A DNA stretch of 64,000 nt, taken from positions 434,001 to 498,000 of the forward strand of contig CP054185.1 in NCBI GenBank assembly GCA_015180985.1. Direction: 5' to 3'. A program made the translations under genes and the position numbers. This DNA is from Flammeovirgaceae bacterium (GTDB lineage Bacteria > Bacteroidota > Bacteroidia > Cytophagales > Cyclobacteriaceae). Of this stretch, positions 1 through 6,830 are shown piece by piece (positions within the stretch are counted from its first letter, which is position 1; each line of letters begins with the position of its first letter). The notes beneath the pieces are model-generated. The model did not search any database, was not told the origin of the DNA, and worked only from the letters and a program-made list of their open reading frames with translations.

Positions 1-1360
1 TCAGGCTGTACAATTTTGGCTGCGTAAACTTCGGCTCATCGCTTTCGTTATGCCCGTGCCTGCGGTAGCAGAGCATATCAATAAAAATATCTTTACCAAA
101 CCGCTGTCGGTATTCCACTGCCAGGTTGGCGGCAAAGGTTACAGCCTCGGCATCATCACCATTTACATGCAACACGGGTGCGTCAATAATTTTCGCCACA
201 TCGGTACAATAAATCGCTGTGCGGGCATCATCATAGTCGGTTGTAAAGCCTACCTGGTTGTTGATAACAAAGTGAATGGTGCCGCCTGTAGTATATCCCG
301 GTAAGCCGGACATCTGCACCACTTCATAAACTATGCCCTGGCCGGCAATAGCCGCATCGCCATGAATGAGGATGGCCATAGCCTGCTTCAGGTTGCCATT
401 GTATTCGTCATCAATCTGGCCGCGGGTATAGCCAACCACCAGCGGATCAACCGCCTCAAGGTGCGATGGGTTGGGTGTTAGTTTAACATAAATCTTCTTG
501 CCCGAAGGCGTATCAATACGGCTGGCATAACCCAGGTGATATTTCACATCCCCATCGCCCATGGTGGCATCGGGATTAACCTGCCCTTCGAACTCGGTAA
601 AAATTTGTTCGTAGGTTTTACCCAGAATATTGGCCAGCACATTCAACCGACCGCGGTGCGCCATGCCTATCACAACCTCCTTTACATCCAGTTCGGCTGC
701 CTTATTGATAATGGCCTGCAAACCGGGAATGGTGTTCTCTCCTCCTTCCAGCGAAAAGCGCTTCTGCCCCAAAAACTTGGTGTGTAAAAAATTTTCAAAT
801 ACAACTGCTTCATTCAGTTTACCAAGAATGCGTTTCTTCTCTTCCAGATCAGGATTATGATTGTAGTACTCCGTTTCGCACTTATTGAAAAACCATTGGC
901 GAATATCATCGTTGCGGATGTAGTTGTATTCAAACCCGATGGTGCCGAGATAAACCTTTTTGAGCTTTTCAACAATGTTCCGCAACGTGGTGCGCTTCAT
1001 GCCGATTTCAGCGGCCACATCAAACTCGGTATCCAGATCAGCATCCGACAATCCAAAAAACTTCAGGTCGAAGTGAACATTGTGATTCCTTCGCTCCCGC
1101 ACCGGGTTGGTTTTAGAAGCCAGGTGCGCAAATGATCGATAGGCAAAAATCAGGTTCCGTACCTGGGTTTCTTTTATCGAATGCGTGTCGGTGCCCGCAA
1201 CAGCACCACCGTTTTCACCATACCGTTGGATTGAAAATTCATATCCTTCAAAAAATTTCTGCCAGGTGAGGTCGACTGAAGTGGGATCGGATTTATAATT
1301 CTGGTAGAGCTGGTCAAGGTAGCTGACATCAGCATTGGAGATATAAGAATACTTATCCAT
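1..1360 (-). CDS. sucA: 2-oxoglutarate dehydrogenase E1 component, 5' part (gene runs off the left edge)
   Basis: Thiamine-diphosphate E1 subunit of the 2-oxoglutarate dehydrogenase complex (TCA cycle, cytoplasm). The frame is open from an ATG at 1360 to the window edge, giving about 453 of the roughly 900 residues usual for the family. The start has the typical E1o beginning MDKYSYISNADVSYLDQLY followed by FFEGYEF. Downstream are the family signatures GMAHRGRLNVL, NPSHLEAVDP, HGDAAIAGQG (cofactor-binding region) and CYRRHGHNESDEP. The C-terminal half lies outside the window, so intactness cannot be judged. A TAnnTTTG element lies just upstream at 1385-1392. The assignment is firm. Confidence 0.95.
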   Translation of the reverse strand, partial: MDKYSYISNADVSYLDQLYQNYKSDPTSVDLTWQKFFEGYEFSIQRYGENGGAVAGTDTHSIKETQVRNLIFAYRSFAHLASKTNPVRERRNHNVHFDLKFFGLSDADLDTEFDVAAEIGMKRTTLRNIVEKLKKVYLGTIGFEYNYIRNDDIRQWFFNKCETEYYNHNPDLEEKKRILGKLNEAVVFENFLHTKFLGQKRFSLEGGENTIPGLQAIINKAAELDVKEVVIGMAHRGRLNVLANILGKTYEQIFTEFEGQVNPDATMGDGDVKYHLGYASRIDTPSGKKIYVKLTPNPSHLEAVDPLVVGYTRGQIDDEYNGNLKQAMAILIHGDAAIAGQGIVYEVVQMSGLPGYTTGGTIHFVINNQVGFTTDYDDARTAIYCTDVAKIIDAPVLHVNGDDAEAVTFAANLAVEYRQRFGKDIFIDMLCYRRHGHNESDEPKFTQPKLYSL

Positions 1361-1384
1361 AGTTGCAGGATTTGGATGGGGTAT

Positions 1385-1392
1385 CAAATGTA
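1385..1392 (-). promoter_or_regulatory. -7 promoter element for sucA
   Basis: On the minus strand this reads TACATTTG, a perfect match to the Bacteroidota -7 consensus TAnnTTTG, 24 bases before the sucA ATG. I see no clear TTG at the usual 17-19 base spacing, so only the -7 box is claimed. Confidence 0.5.
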
Positions 1393-1480
1393 TCGAACCC
1401 AATCAGCAATTAAAAATTGAATACTCGTTTGAGCAATTATTTATTCATAAAAATGCTTTAGGCCCTTTCGGGGATACGGG

Positions 1481-1510
1481 TTGGCATAACTGAAAAAAGG
1501 CCTATATTTG
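1481..1510 (+). promoter_or_regulatory. Promoter of the rpsP operon (TTG-N19-TATATTTG)
   Basis: TTG at 1481-1483 is followed after 19 bases by TATATTTG at 1503-1510, an excellent match to the Bacteroidota sigma-A promoter. Transcription should begin near 1516, giving a leader of about 35 bases before the rpsP ATG at 1552. Confidence 0.75.
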
Positions 1511-1551
1511 CAGCCTTTATTAACCGGACGAGATCCAAAAACAAGTAAAAA

Positions 1552-2085
1552 ATGGCAGTTAAAATCAGATTGGCCCGCAGAGGCCGCAAAAAACTGGCCC
1601 GCTTTGATGTTGTCATTGCCGATGCCAGGGCACCACGTGATGGTCGCTTTATTGAGAAAATTGGTACGTATAACCCTTTAACAGTTCCGGCCTCCATTGA
1701 ACTGGATGAGGAAAAAGCCTTTCAATGGCTTATGAACGGGGCACAGCCCTCGGAAACCGTTAAAGCGATGCTCTCCTACCGGGGCGTTATGCTGCGCAAG
1801 CACCTGCAGATTGGCGTTATTAAAGGCGCCTTTTCACAAGAAGAAGCCGACCGCAGACTGGCTGAGTGGAAACAGGCTAAAGAAGCTAAGATCCAGGCCA
1901 AGCGCGAACGGGTTGTTGATACGAAGAAAGCGCAGGCCCAGGCACGTAAGGAAGCTGAGGCTAAAATCAAGGAAGCACGTGCTGAGGCTATTCGTAAGAA
2001 GGCCGAAGCAGCGGCTGCTACCGCAACGGAATCTACCCCTGCCGAAGGCGAAGCGCAAACCACAGACACTGCTACTGAAGGTTAA
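1552..2085 (+). CDS. rpsP: 30S ribosomal protein S16, with long C-terminal extension
   Basis: Small-subunit ribosomal protein S16. The first 80 or so residues are canonical: MAVKIRLARRGRKK, then DARAPRDGRFIEKIGTYNP, then a stretch ending YRGVMLRKHLQIG. At 177 residues it is about twice the bacterial minimum. Residues from about 95 onward are a highly charged, Ala/Lys/Glu-rich, probably helical tail ending in an acidic Thr/Glu segment, an extension familiar in Bacteroidota S16. It heads the classical rpsP-rimM-trmD-rplS set and has a consensus promoter 42 bases upstream. A strong hairpin follows the gene at 2135-2169. Confidence 0.97.
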   Translation: MAVKIRLARRGRKKLARFDVVIADARAPRDGRFIEKIGTYNPLTVPASIELDEEKAFQWLMNGAQPSETVKAMLSYRGVMLRKHLQIGVIKGAFSQEEADRRLAEWKQAKEAKIQAKRERVVDTKKAQAQARKEAEAKIKEARAEAIRKKAEAAAATATESTPAEGEAQTTDTATEG

Positions 2086-2134
2086 TACCTTACCGTAAAA
2101 ATTTAGGTGAGGTAACAAACCTCAATCTCTTCAA

Positions 2135-2169
2135 CCCCCTCTCCTTTAGTAGGAGCGGGGGCTTTTTTT
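2135..2169 (+). terminator. Terminator-like hairpin between rpsP and rimM, T-run touching the rimM ATG
   Basis: An 11-base arm of five C then TCTCCT (2135-2145) pairs, with one mismatch, with AGGAGC then five G (2151-2161), followed by C and seven T (2163-2169). The T-run ends directly at the rimM start codon (2170). It may act as an attenuator that lowers rimM-trmD expression relative to S16. The arms also match the dispersed C-rich repeat family described in the findings. Confidence 0.75.
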
Positions 2170-2685
2170 ATGAAAGCGAAAGATTTCTACAAAGTGGGGT
2201 TTATTATGAAACCACATGGCCTTAAAGGCGAGGTAACCGTTTCGCTTGATATAGACTCACCTGCTGATTGGAAAAATCTTCAAACAATTTTTATTGACAT
2301 TAAAGGGCAACACATTCCTTACTTCATTGAAAGTATCTCGTTAAAAGGCGATAAGGCATTTATAAAACTTGAGGATGTTTCTTCATTCGATGAAGCTAAA
2401 AAACTGCAAAAGCATAGCTTGTACCTTCAGAAAACCGAGCGTCCGAAACTCCAGCGCGGGGATTTTTATAATGATGAGATAATTGACTTTGTTGTAGAAG
2501 ATGCGACTACAGGCATACTCGGAAAAGTACTGACGGTAGAACAAACCGGCCAAACCCGGTTTTTAATTGTTAATCATGCTTCAAAAGAACTGATGATTCC
2601 GGTAACCGGGCCGTTTATTACCAACATTAGCAAATCAAAACGAAAAATAACCGTCAGCCTTCCCGATGGTTTTTTGGATATTTGA
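2170..2685 (+). CDS. rimM: Ribosome maturation factor RimM
   Basis: 16S rRNA processing factor that binds S19 in the 30S head during assembly. At 171 residues it has normal length. The N-terminal RimM domain has VGFIMKPHGLKGEVTV, and the C-terminal PRC-barrel region contains RGDFYNDEIIDF, a GKVL turn, then KELMIPVTGPFI and a LPDGFLDI ending. The ATG at 2170 directly follows the T-run of the preceding hairpin, so there is no room for a Shine-Dalgarno sequence. It lies 3 bases before trmD and downstream of rpsP, the standard context. Confidence 0.95.
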   Translation: MKAKDFYKVGFIMKPHGLKGEVTVSLDIDSPADWKNLQTIFIDIKGQHIPYFIESISLKGDKAFIKLEDVSSFDEAKKLQKHSLYLQKTERPKLQRGDFYNDEIIDFVVEDATTGILGKVLTVEQTGQTRFLIVNHASKELMIPVTGPFITNISKSKRKITVSLPDGFLDI

Positions 2686-2688
2686 CTC

Positions 2689-3372
2689 ATGCACCTCTCC
2701 ATCATCACCTGTCTTCCTCGCCTGCTCGAAAGCCCCTTAAATGATTCTATTCTTAAACGGGCGCAACAAAAAAATCTGGTTACTATTGATATTATTGATC
2801 TTCGCGATTACGCCACCGACAAACACCAATCGGTTGATGACTACGCCTTTGGCGGAGGGGCCGGCATGGTGCTGATGATTGAACCTATTGACCGGTGCAT
2901 TACTGACCTGAAATCGAAGCGCCAGTATGATGAAGTAATTTACATGAGCCCGGATGGCGAGTTGTTTACGCAACCCGTTGCCAATGAGCTGAGCCTGAAG
3001 AAAAACCTCATTCTTTTGTGCGGTCATTACAAAGGCGTGGATGAACGCGTTCGGGAGCATCTGATTACCCGCGAAATCAGTATCGGCAACTATGTGCTAT
3101 CGGGAGGCGAGTTGGCGGCAGCCGTGGTGGCTGATGCGGTTATCCGTTTACTGCCCGGTGTGTTAAACGATGAAACCTCAGCCCTAAGTGATTCCTTCCA
3201 GGACGGGCTGGTGGCACCCCCGGTGTATACCCGGCCGGCCGACTACAAAGGCTGGAAAGTGCCTGATATTTTATTATCGGGGGATCACGCCAGAATTGAA
3301 GAGTGGCGACATGCCCAGGCTGTTGATCGAACAAAGAAAAGAAGACCTGGTCTATCCGGATCGTTATATTAG
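2689..3372 (+). CDS. trmD: tRNA (guanine-N1)-methyltransferase TrmD
   Basis: SAM-dependent knotted (SPOUT) methyltransferase making m1G37 in tRNAs. At 227 residues it has usual length. Visible motifs are [11 protein letters not shown] near the N-terminus, the cofactor-knot region [13 protein letters not shown] and [15 protein letters not shown], and the linker YTRPADYKG. The C-terminus ends in a few basic residues and overlaps the 3' end of the convergent vapC gene by 9 bases. Co-directional with rimM, 3 bases apart. Confidence 0.96.
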   Translation: MHLSIITCLPRLLESPLNDSILKRAQQKNLVTIDIIDLRDYATDKHQSVDDYAFGGGAGMVLMIEPIDRCITDLKSKRQYDEVIYMSPDGELFTQPVANELSLKKNLILLCGHYKGVDERVREHLITREISIGNYVLSGGELAAAVVADAVIRLLPGVLNDETSALSDSFQDGLVAPPVYTRPADYKGWKVPDILLSGDHARIEEWRHAQAVDRTKKRRPGLSGSLY

Positions 3373-3762
3373 TTGTAGCGATGTGTGGGTGGCCATTACC
3401 TCAAAATCCTTATCGTTGTGCAACAGCATTACATTATGCGAAATGGCATACCAGGCAATCAGGCAATCGCTGCTTTTGCGAATAGTAACTCCTTTCTTTC
3501 GCAGGTTCCTGTACAGTTGAGCGGCCTCTATAGCCGACTTAAGCGGATCTGAAATCAGAATGGTGTATCCGAATAGCAACTCGTAAATGCGTTCGTACTG
3601 CTTATCACTCTTAATTCCTTGCAAAATTTCCTGAAGTATCGTGGGCGACAGGCAGATTGTCTCATCCCGCTCCATGAACTCAACCAATCTTTTAACCTGC
3701 TCCGTGCTTTTGCCATTAAAATAATCTACCCAAACGGTGGTGTCAACGAGTATCCTTTGCAT
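3364..3762 (-). CDS. vapC: PIN-domain ribonuclease toxin, VapC family
   Basis: Probable Mg-dependent RNase toxin of a type II toxin-antitoxin pair. At 132 residues it is a single PIN domain. The four acidic residues expected at the active site are present: D7 (in [11 protein letters not shown]), E45 (in LQEIL), D99 (in SSDCLIA) and D117 (in LLHNDKDF). It lies 9 bases downstream of its presumed antitoxin (3772-3963) and its stop overlaps trmD on the other strand by 9 bases. RNA target unknown. The catalytic set is intact, so it is probably active unless neutralised. Confidence 0.9.
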   Translation of the reverse strand: MQRILVDTTVWVDYFNGKSTEQVKRLVEFMERDETICLSPTILQEILQGIKSDKQYERIYELLFGYTILISDPLKSAIEAAQLYRNLRKKGVTIRKSSDCLIAWYAISHNVMLLHNDKDFEVMATHTSLQLI

Positions 3763-3771
3763 AACCGGGAA

Positions 3772-3963
3772 TCAATCCGCTCGCATAGCTGTTAAATCTC
3801 CTTCCCATACTACTTTGCCAAAGAGTTGGCTCATCTCTTTTCGTTTAAGGTATTTTATCAGCTCAGCAATTGCCTCTTCAATGGCTTGCCGTTGCGAGCG
3901 GGTTTGAGCCAGTTTTTCAATCTGTACCAACAATTCCTTTTCAACCTCAATGTTAGTACGCAT
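3772..3963 (-). CDS. vapB: VapB-type antitoxin (second of two, with toxin-binding tail)
   Basis: A 63-residue antitoxin of the VapB/DUF2191 type. The ribbon-helix-helix-like N-terminus begins MRTNIEVEKELLVQIEKLA, followed by a helix with QRQAIEEAIAELI. The C-terminus carries the VapC-binding signature FGKVVWEGDL typical of the family. I chose the ATG at 3963 because AAGGAG lies 7-8 bases upstream and the extra upstream residues do not match the family. The start lies inside the end of the preceding antitoxin gene, in a different frame (11-base overlap), so translation is probably coupled. Confidence 0.85.
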   Translation of the reverse strand: MRTNIEVEKELLVQIEKLAQTRSQRQAIEEAIAELIKYLKRKEMSQLFGKVVWEGDLTAMRAD

Positions 3964-4123
3964 CTTTTCTCCTTTTAGTCCGTTCACCCGATTTTTGACG
4001 GAGCAGCAGGTCGCGGTAATAGCGTAAGGCTGTGTTTACAAGGTCCTTTTTTGTTTTCGCACCACTCATCCGCATGCCTGTTTCCATAAGCTCATCATCG
4101 ATGTCGACATTTATCCGCACCAT
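3953..4123 (-). CDS. Second VapB-like antitoxin (DNA-binding part only)
   Basis: A 56-residue protein beginning MVRINVDIDDELMETGMRM and containing AKTKKDLVNTAL, the pattern of the VapB/DUF2191 N-terminal DNA-binding region. It ends in a basic stretch (ERTKRRKD) and lacks the WEGDL-type toxin-neutralising tail seen in its neighbour. The ATG at 4123 is preferred over one at 4138 because a TATTTTTG promoter box ends at 4142, leaving no leader for the upstream ATG. It probably acts as a repressor of the three-gene unit or is a partial duplicate. Confidence 0.75.
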   Translation of the reverse strand: MVRINVDIDDELMETGMRMSGAKTKKDLVNTALRYYRDLLLRQKSGERTKRRKDAY

Positions 4124-4141
4124 CTTTTGCTTCGTCATACA

Positions 4142-4149
4142 CAAAAATA
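4142..4149 (-). promoter_or_regulatory. -7 promoter element of the toxin-antitoxin unit
   Basis: On the minus strand this reads TATTTTTG, matching TAnnTTTG. A TTG lies 22 bases further upstream, slightly long spacing. Transcription would begin near 4135, twelve or so bases before the chosen ATG at 4123. Confidence 0.5.
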
Positions 4150-4211
4150 GATGATTTTATACACATTAAATCAAAGCATCACCCAGGTTTCCTAATTTCA
4201 GGTTGTTTCCA

Positions 4212-4219
4212 TACATTTG
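4212..4219 (+). promoter_or_regulatory. -7 promoter element of rplS
   Basis: TACATTTG is a perfect TAnnTTTG match 28 bases before the rplS ATG at 4248. It gives rplS its own promoter, consistent with its separation from trmD by the inserted toxin-antitoxin module. Confidence 0.55.
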
Positions 4220-4247
4220 CAGTCCATTTTTGAAAAACATGCTTTAT

Positions 4248-4601
4248 ATGGCCGATTTAATCAAAGTTGTAGAGCAGGAATTTGCCTCCGTTCGCGAAAA
4301 AATGCCTGATTTTAAGGCTGGCGACACGATTAACGTACACGTTAAAATCAAAGAAGGTAACAAAGAACGAGTACAGCAGTTCCAGGGTGTTGTTATCCAG
4401 CGCAGGGGCTACGGCACCAATGGCGAGACCTTTACCGTGCGCAAGGTTTCCAATGGCGTAGGTGTAGAGCGTATTTTCCCCATTACCTCACCCAGTATTG
4501 ATAAAATTGAGGTGGTAAAAGAAGGCAGCGTACGCAGGGCAAAACTTTACTACATGAAGGGCCGCCAGGGTAAGTCTGCCAGGATTAAAGAAAAAGTCTG
4601 A
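4248..4601 (+). CDS. rplS: 50S ribosomal protein L19
   Basis: Large-subunit protein at the 30S-50S interface. At 117 residues it has normal length. It begins [18 protein letters not shown] and contains [47 protein letters not shown] and a basic C-terminus with [11 protein letters not shown]. Two upstream in-frame starts exist (4203, 4239), but homologues start at the MADLIK-type sequence. A compact terminator follows at 4625-4647. It is the last member of the usual rpsP set, here displaced by about 880 bases from trmD. Confidence 0.96.
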   Translation: MADLIKVVEQEFASVREKMPDFKAGDTINVHVKIKEGNKERVQQFQGVVIQRRGYGTNGETFTVRKVSNGVGVERIFPITSPSIDKIEVVKEGSVRRAKLYYMKGRQGKSARIKEKV

Positions 4602-4624
4602 ATTGCTTTTGCGAAGGTATAATG

Positions 4625-4647
4625 AGCCACTGAAAAGTGGCTTTTTT
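4625..4647 (+). terminator. Intrinsic terminator of rplS
   Basis: AGCCACT (4625-4631), loop GAAA, AGTGGCT (4636-4642), followed by T-rich sequence. A perfect 7-base stem. Confidence 0.85.
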
Positions 4648-4695
4648 ATTGGCTTGGGGCAGTTTTTCAAGGTTAGCATCCTATTAAATTATTGA

Positions 4696-4703
4696 TAACT
4701 TTG
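4696..4703 (+). promoter_or_regulatory. -7 promoter element of fbaB
   Basis: TAACTTTG, a perfect TAnnTTTG match 20 bases before the fbaB ATG. The -33 region has only a weak TTA at about 4673. Confidence 0.5.
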
Positions 4704-4723
4704 TTGCCCCACAGTTGAAATTT

Positions 4724-5797
4724 ATGGCAAAAATTAACATTTCGAAGATTCTCGGGAAGGACGCCAAATACCTTCTCAGCCACAAAAGCAAAACTATTTC
4801 AACCAACCAGATACATGCCCCGGGGCCTGATTTTGTCGAGCGGGTGTTCGCGCAATCCAACCGTAACCCACAAACCTTACGCAGTCTGCAAACTTTGTTT
4901 GACAACGGCCGTTTAGGCGGTACGGGTTATCTGTCAATCTTGCCTATTGATCAGGGCATTGAGCACAGTGCGGGGGCGTCATTTGCCAAAAACCCGATCT
5001 ACTTCGACCCCGAAAATATTGTAAAACTTGCCATTGAAGGCGGATGCAATGCCGTAGCGACTACGTATGGTGTGTTGGCTTTGATGTCGAGAAAATATGC
5101 CCACCGCATTCCTTTCATTGTAAAGATCAATCATAACGAACTGCTCACCTATCCGAATAAGTTTGATCAGATTATGTTCGGTTCGGTGGAAGAAGCCTGG
5201 AACTTAGGCGCGGTTGCTGTGGGTGCAACCATCTATTTCGGGTCGGATAATTCTACCCGACAGATTCAGGAAGTGGCAGCCGCCTTTGAACGTGCCCATG
5301 AACTGGGCATGGCCACCATATTGTGGTGCTACATCCGCAACAACGCCTTTAAACAAGGCGGAAAAGACTATCATGTTTCGGCCGATTTAACCGGCCAGGC
5401 CAACCACCTTGGCGTAACCATTCAGGCTGATATCATCAAACAAAAGCTGGCCGAAAACAACGGAGGCTACAAAGCGCTCAATACCGGGGGCAGCAGCTAC
5501 GGCAAACTTGACGAACGCATTTACACACAACTTACCTCCGACCACCCGATTGACCTGTGCCGTTACCAGGTAGCCAACTGCTATATGGGCCGGGCCGGGT
5601 TGATCAATTCGGGCGGTGAATCAAAAGGTACAAGCGATCTGGCCGATGCCGTGCGCACGGCTGTTATCAACAAACGGGCAGGCGGTATGGGCCTGATTTC
5701 CGGACGAAAAGCCTTTCAACGACCAATGAAGGAAGGTGTTGAGATATTAAATGCTATACAAGATGTCTATCTCGACAAAAGTATTGACCTGGCTTAA
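4724..5797 (+). CDS. fbaB: Fructose-bisphosphate aldolase, class I (FbaB/DhnA type)
   Basis: Schiff-base aldolase interconverting fructose 1,6-bisphosphate with glyceraldehyde 3-phosphate and DHAP. At 357 residues it closely follows the E. coli FbaB pattern: [70 protein letters not shown] and [16 protein letters not shown]. The Schiff-base lysine is probably K239 in ADIIKQK, by alignment with E. coli from memory. I start at 4724 ([18 protein letters not shown]), not the ATG 9 bases earlier. Followed 41 bases later by accD. Confidence 0.94.
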   Translation: MAKINISKILGKDAKYLLSHKSKTISTNQIHAPGPDFVERVFAQSNRNPQTLRSLQTLFDNGRLGGTGYLSILPIDQGIEHSAGASFAKNPIYFDPENIVKLAIEGGCNAVATTYGVLALMSRKYAHRIPFIVKINHNELLTYPNKFDQIMFGSVEEAWNLGAVAVGATIYFGSDNSTRQIQEVAAAFERAHELGMATILWCYIRNNAFKQGGKDYHVSADLTGQANHLGVTIQADIIKQKLAENNGGYKALNTGGSSYGKLDERIYTQLTSDHPIDLCRYQVANCYMGRAGLINSGGESKGTSDLADAVRTAVINKRAGGMGLISGRKAFQRPMKEGVEILNAIQDVYLDKSIDLA

Positions 5798-5838
5798 GCT
5801 GTATGGCGGTAGTCTATTCCATTTAAACTGATAAAGAC

Positions 5839-6681
5839 ATGTCGTGGTTTAACCGTACCGATAAAGGCATTCTCACACCCACCGAAGCCAAGCGCGAAGT
5901 TCCCGATGGGTTATGGTTCAAATCGCCCGGTGGAAAAATAATCCACACCCGCGAACTGAAGAACAATGCCTACGTGGTGCCGGAAGAAGATTACCATGTT
6001 CGCATCGGCTCAAAAGAGTATTTTGAAATCCTGTTCGACAATAACGAGTTCACCGAGCTTGACCCTAACATGGAGTCGGCCGACCCGTTGAAATTCAAAG
6101 ACACCAAGCCCTACCCGAAGCGCATTAAAGAAACCCAGGAAAAAACCGAACTGAAAGATGCCGTGCGCACCGCGTATGGCAAGATGAACGGGCTCGATAT
6201 TGTTATCGGTTGTATGGATTTCAGTTTTATTGGCGGCTCCATGGGCTCGGTGGTGGGCGAAAAAATTGCCCGCGCCATGGATTATTCCCTGAAAAACAAA
6301 ATACCCTTCCTCATGATTTCACGCTCGGGCGGTGCCCGCATGATGGAGGCCGGGCTTTCGCTGATGCAAATGGCCAAGACATCGGCCAAAATAGCTCAAC
6401 TGGATGAAGCAGGGATACCATACATCTCCTTGATGACCGACCCGACCACAGGTGGCGTTACGGCTTCTTACGCCATGCTTGGCGATTTCAACATTGCAGA
6501 ACCCGGAGCACTTATAGGCTTTGCCGGTCCGCGCGTTATCCGCGAAACCATTGGTAAGGATTTACCAAAGGGATTTCAGAGTGCTGAATTTGTTTTGGAA
6601 CACGGCTTTCTGGATTTTATTGTTGACCGGAGGAATCTTAAAAACCGGTTAACGACCCTGTTGAAAATGCTTAAGGACTAA
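5839..6681 (+). CDS. accD: Acetyl-CoA carboxylase carboxyltransferase beta subunit, lacking the zinc-ribbon cysteines
   Basis: Carboxyltransferase subunit that moves CO2 from biotin to acetyl-CoA to give malonyl-CoA in fatty-acid synthesis. The crotonase-fold core is intact (280 residues): [49 protein letters not shown] and [14 protein letters not shown]. The N-terminal region that normally binds zinc through four cysteines keeps its spacing but has S29, G32, V47 and E50 instead. The partner accA is not in the window. Co-directional with fbaB. Confidence 0.93.
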   Translation: MSWFNRTDKGILTPTEAKREVPDGLWFKSPGGKIIHTRELKNNAYVVPEEDYHVRIGSKEYFEILFDNNEFTELDPNMESADPLKFKDTKPYPKRIKETQEKTELKDAVRTAYGKMNGLDIVIGCMDFSFIGGSMGSVVGEKIARAMDYSLKNKIPFLMISRSGGARMMEAGLSLMQMAKTSAKIAQLDEAGIPYISLMTDPTTGGVTASYAMLGDFNIAEPGALIGFAGPRVIRETIGKDLPKGFQSAEFVLEHGFLDFIVDRRNLKNRLTTLLKMLKD

Positions 6682-6691
6682 ATCTGTTTCC

Positions 6692-6712
6692 GTCCGCCTG
6701 CGGACAATTTTT
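6692..6712 (+). terminator. Possible weak terminator after accD
   Basis: GTCCGC (6692-6697) and GCGGAC (6700-6705) form a short palindrome followed by AATTTTT. The hairpin is small with a tight loop, so this is a weak call. Confidence 0.35.
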
Positions 6713-6830
6713 CCCTTAATCGAACAATCAGTAGAATACAGCCCGCTGGAATCAACCTGATTACGGTGTTTAAATCACTGCTTAAAGAGGCATGAGTATT
6801 GACTTGGATTGGTTTGTTAACCGGCCGATC

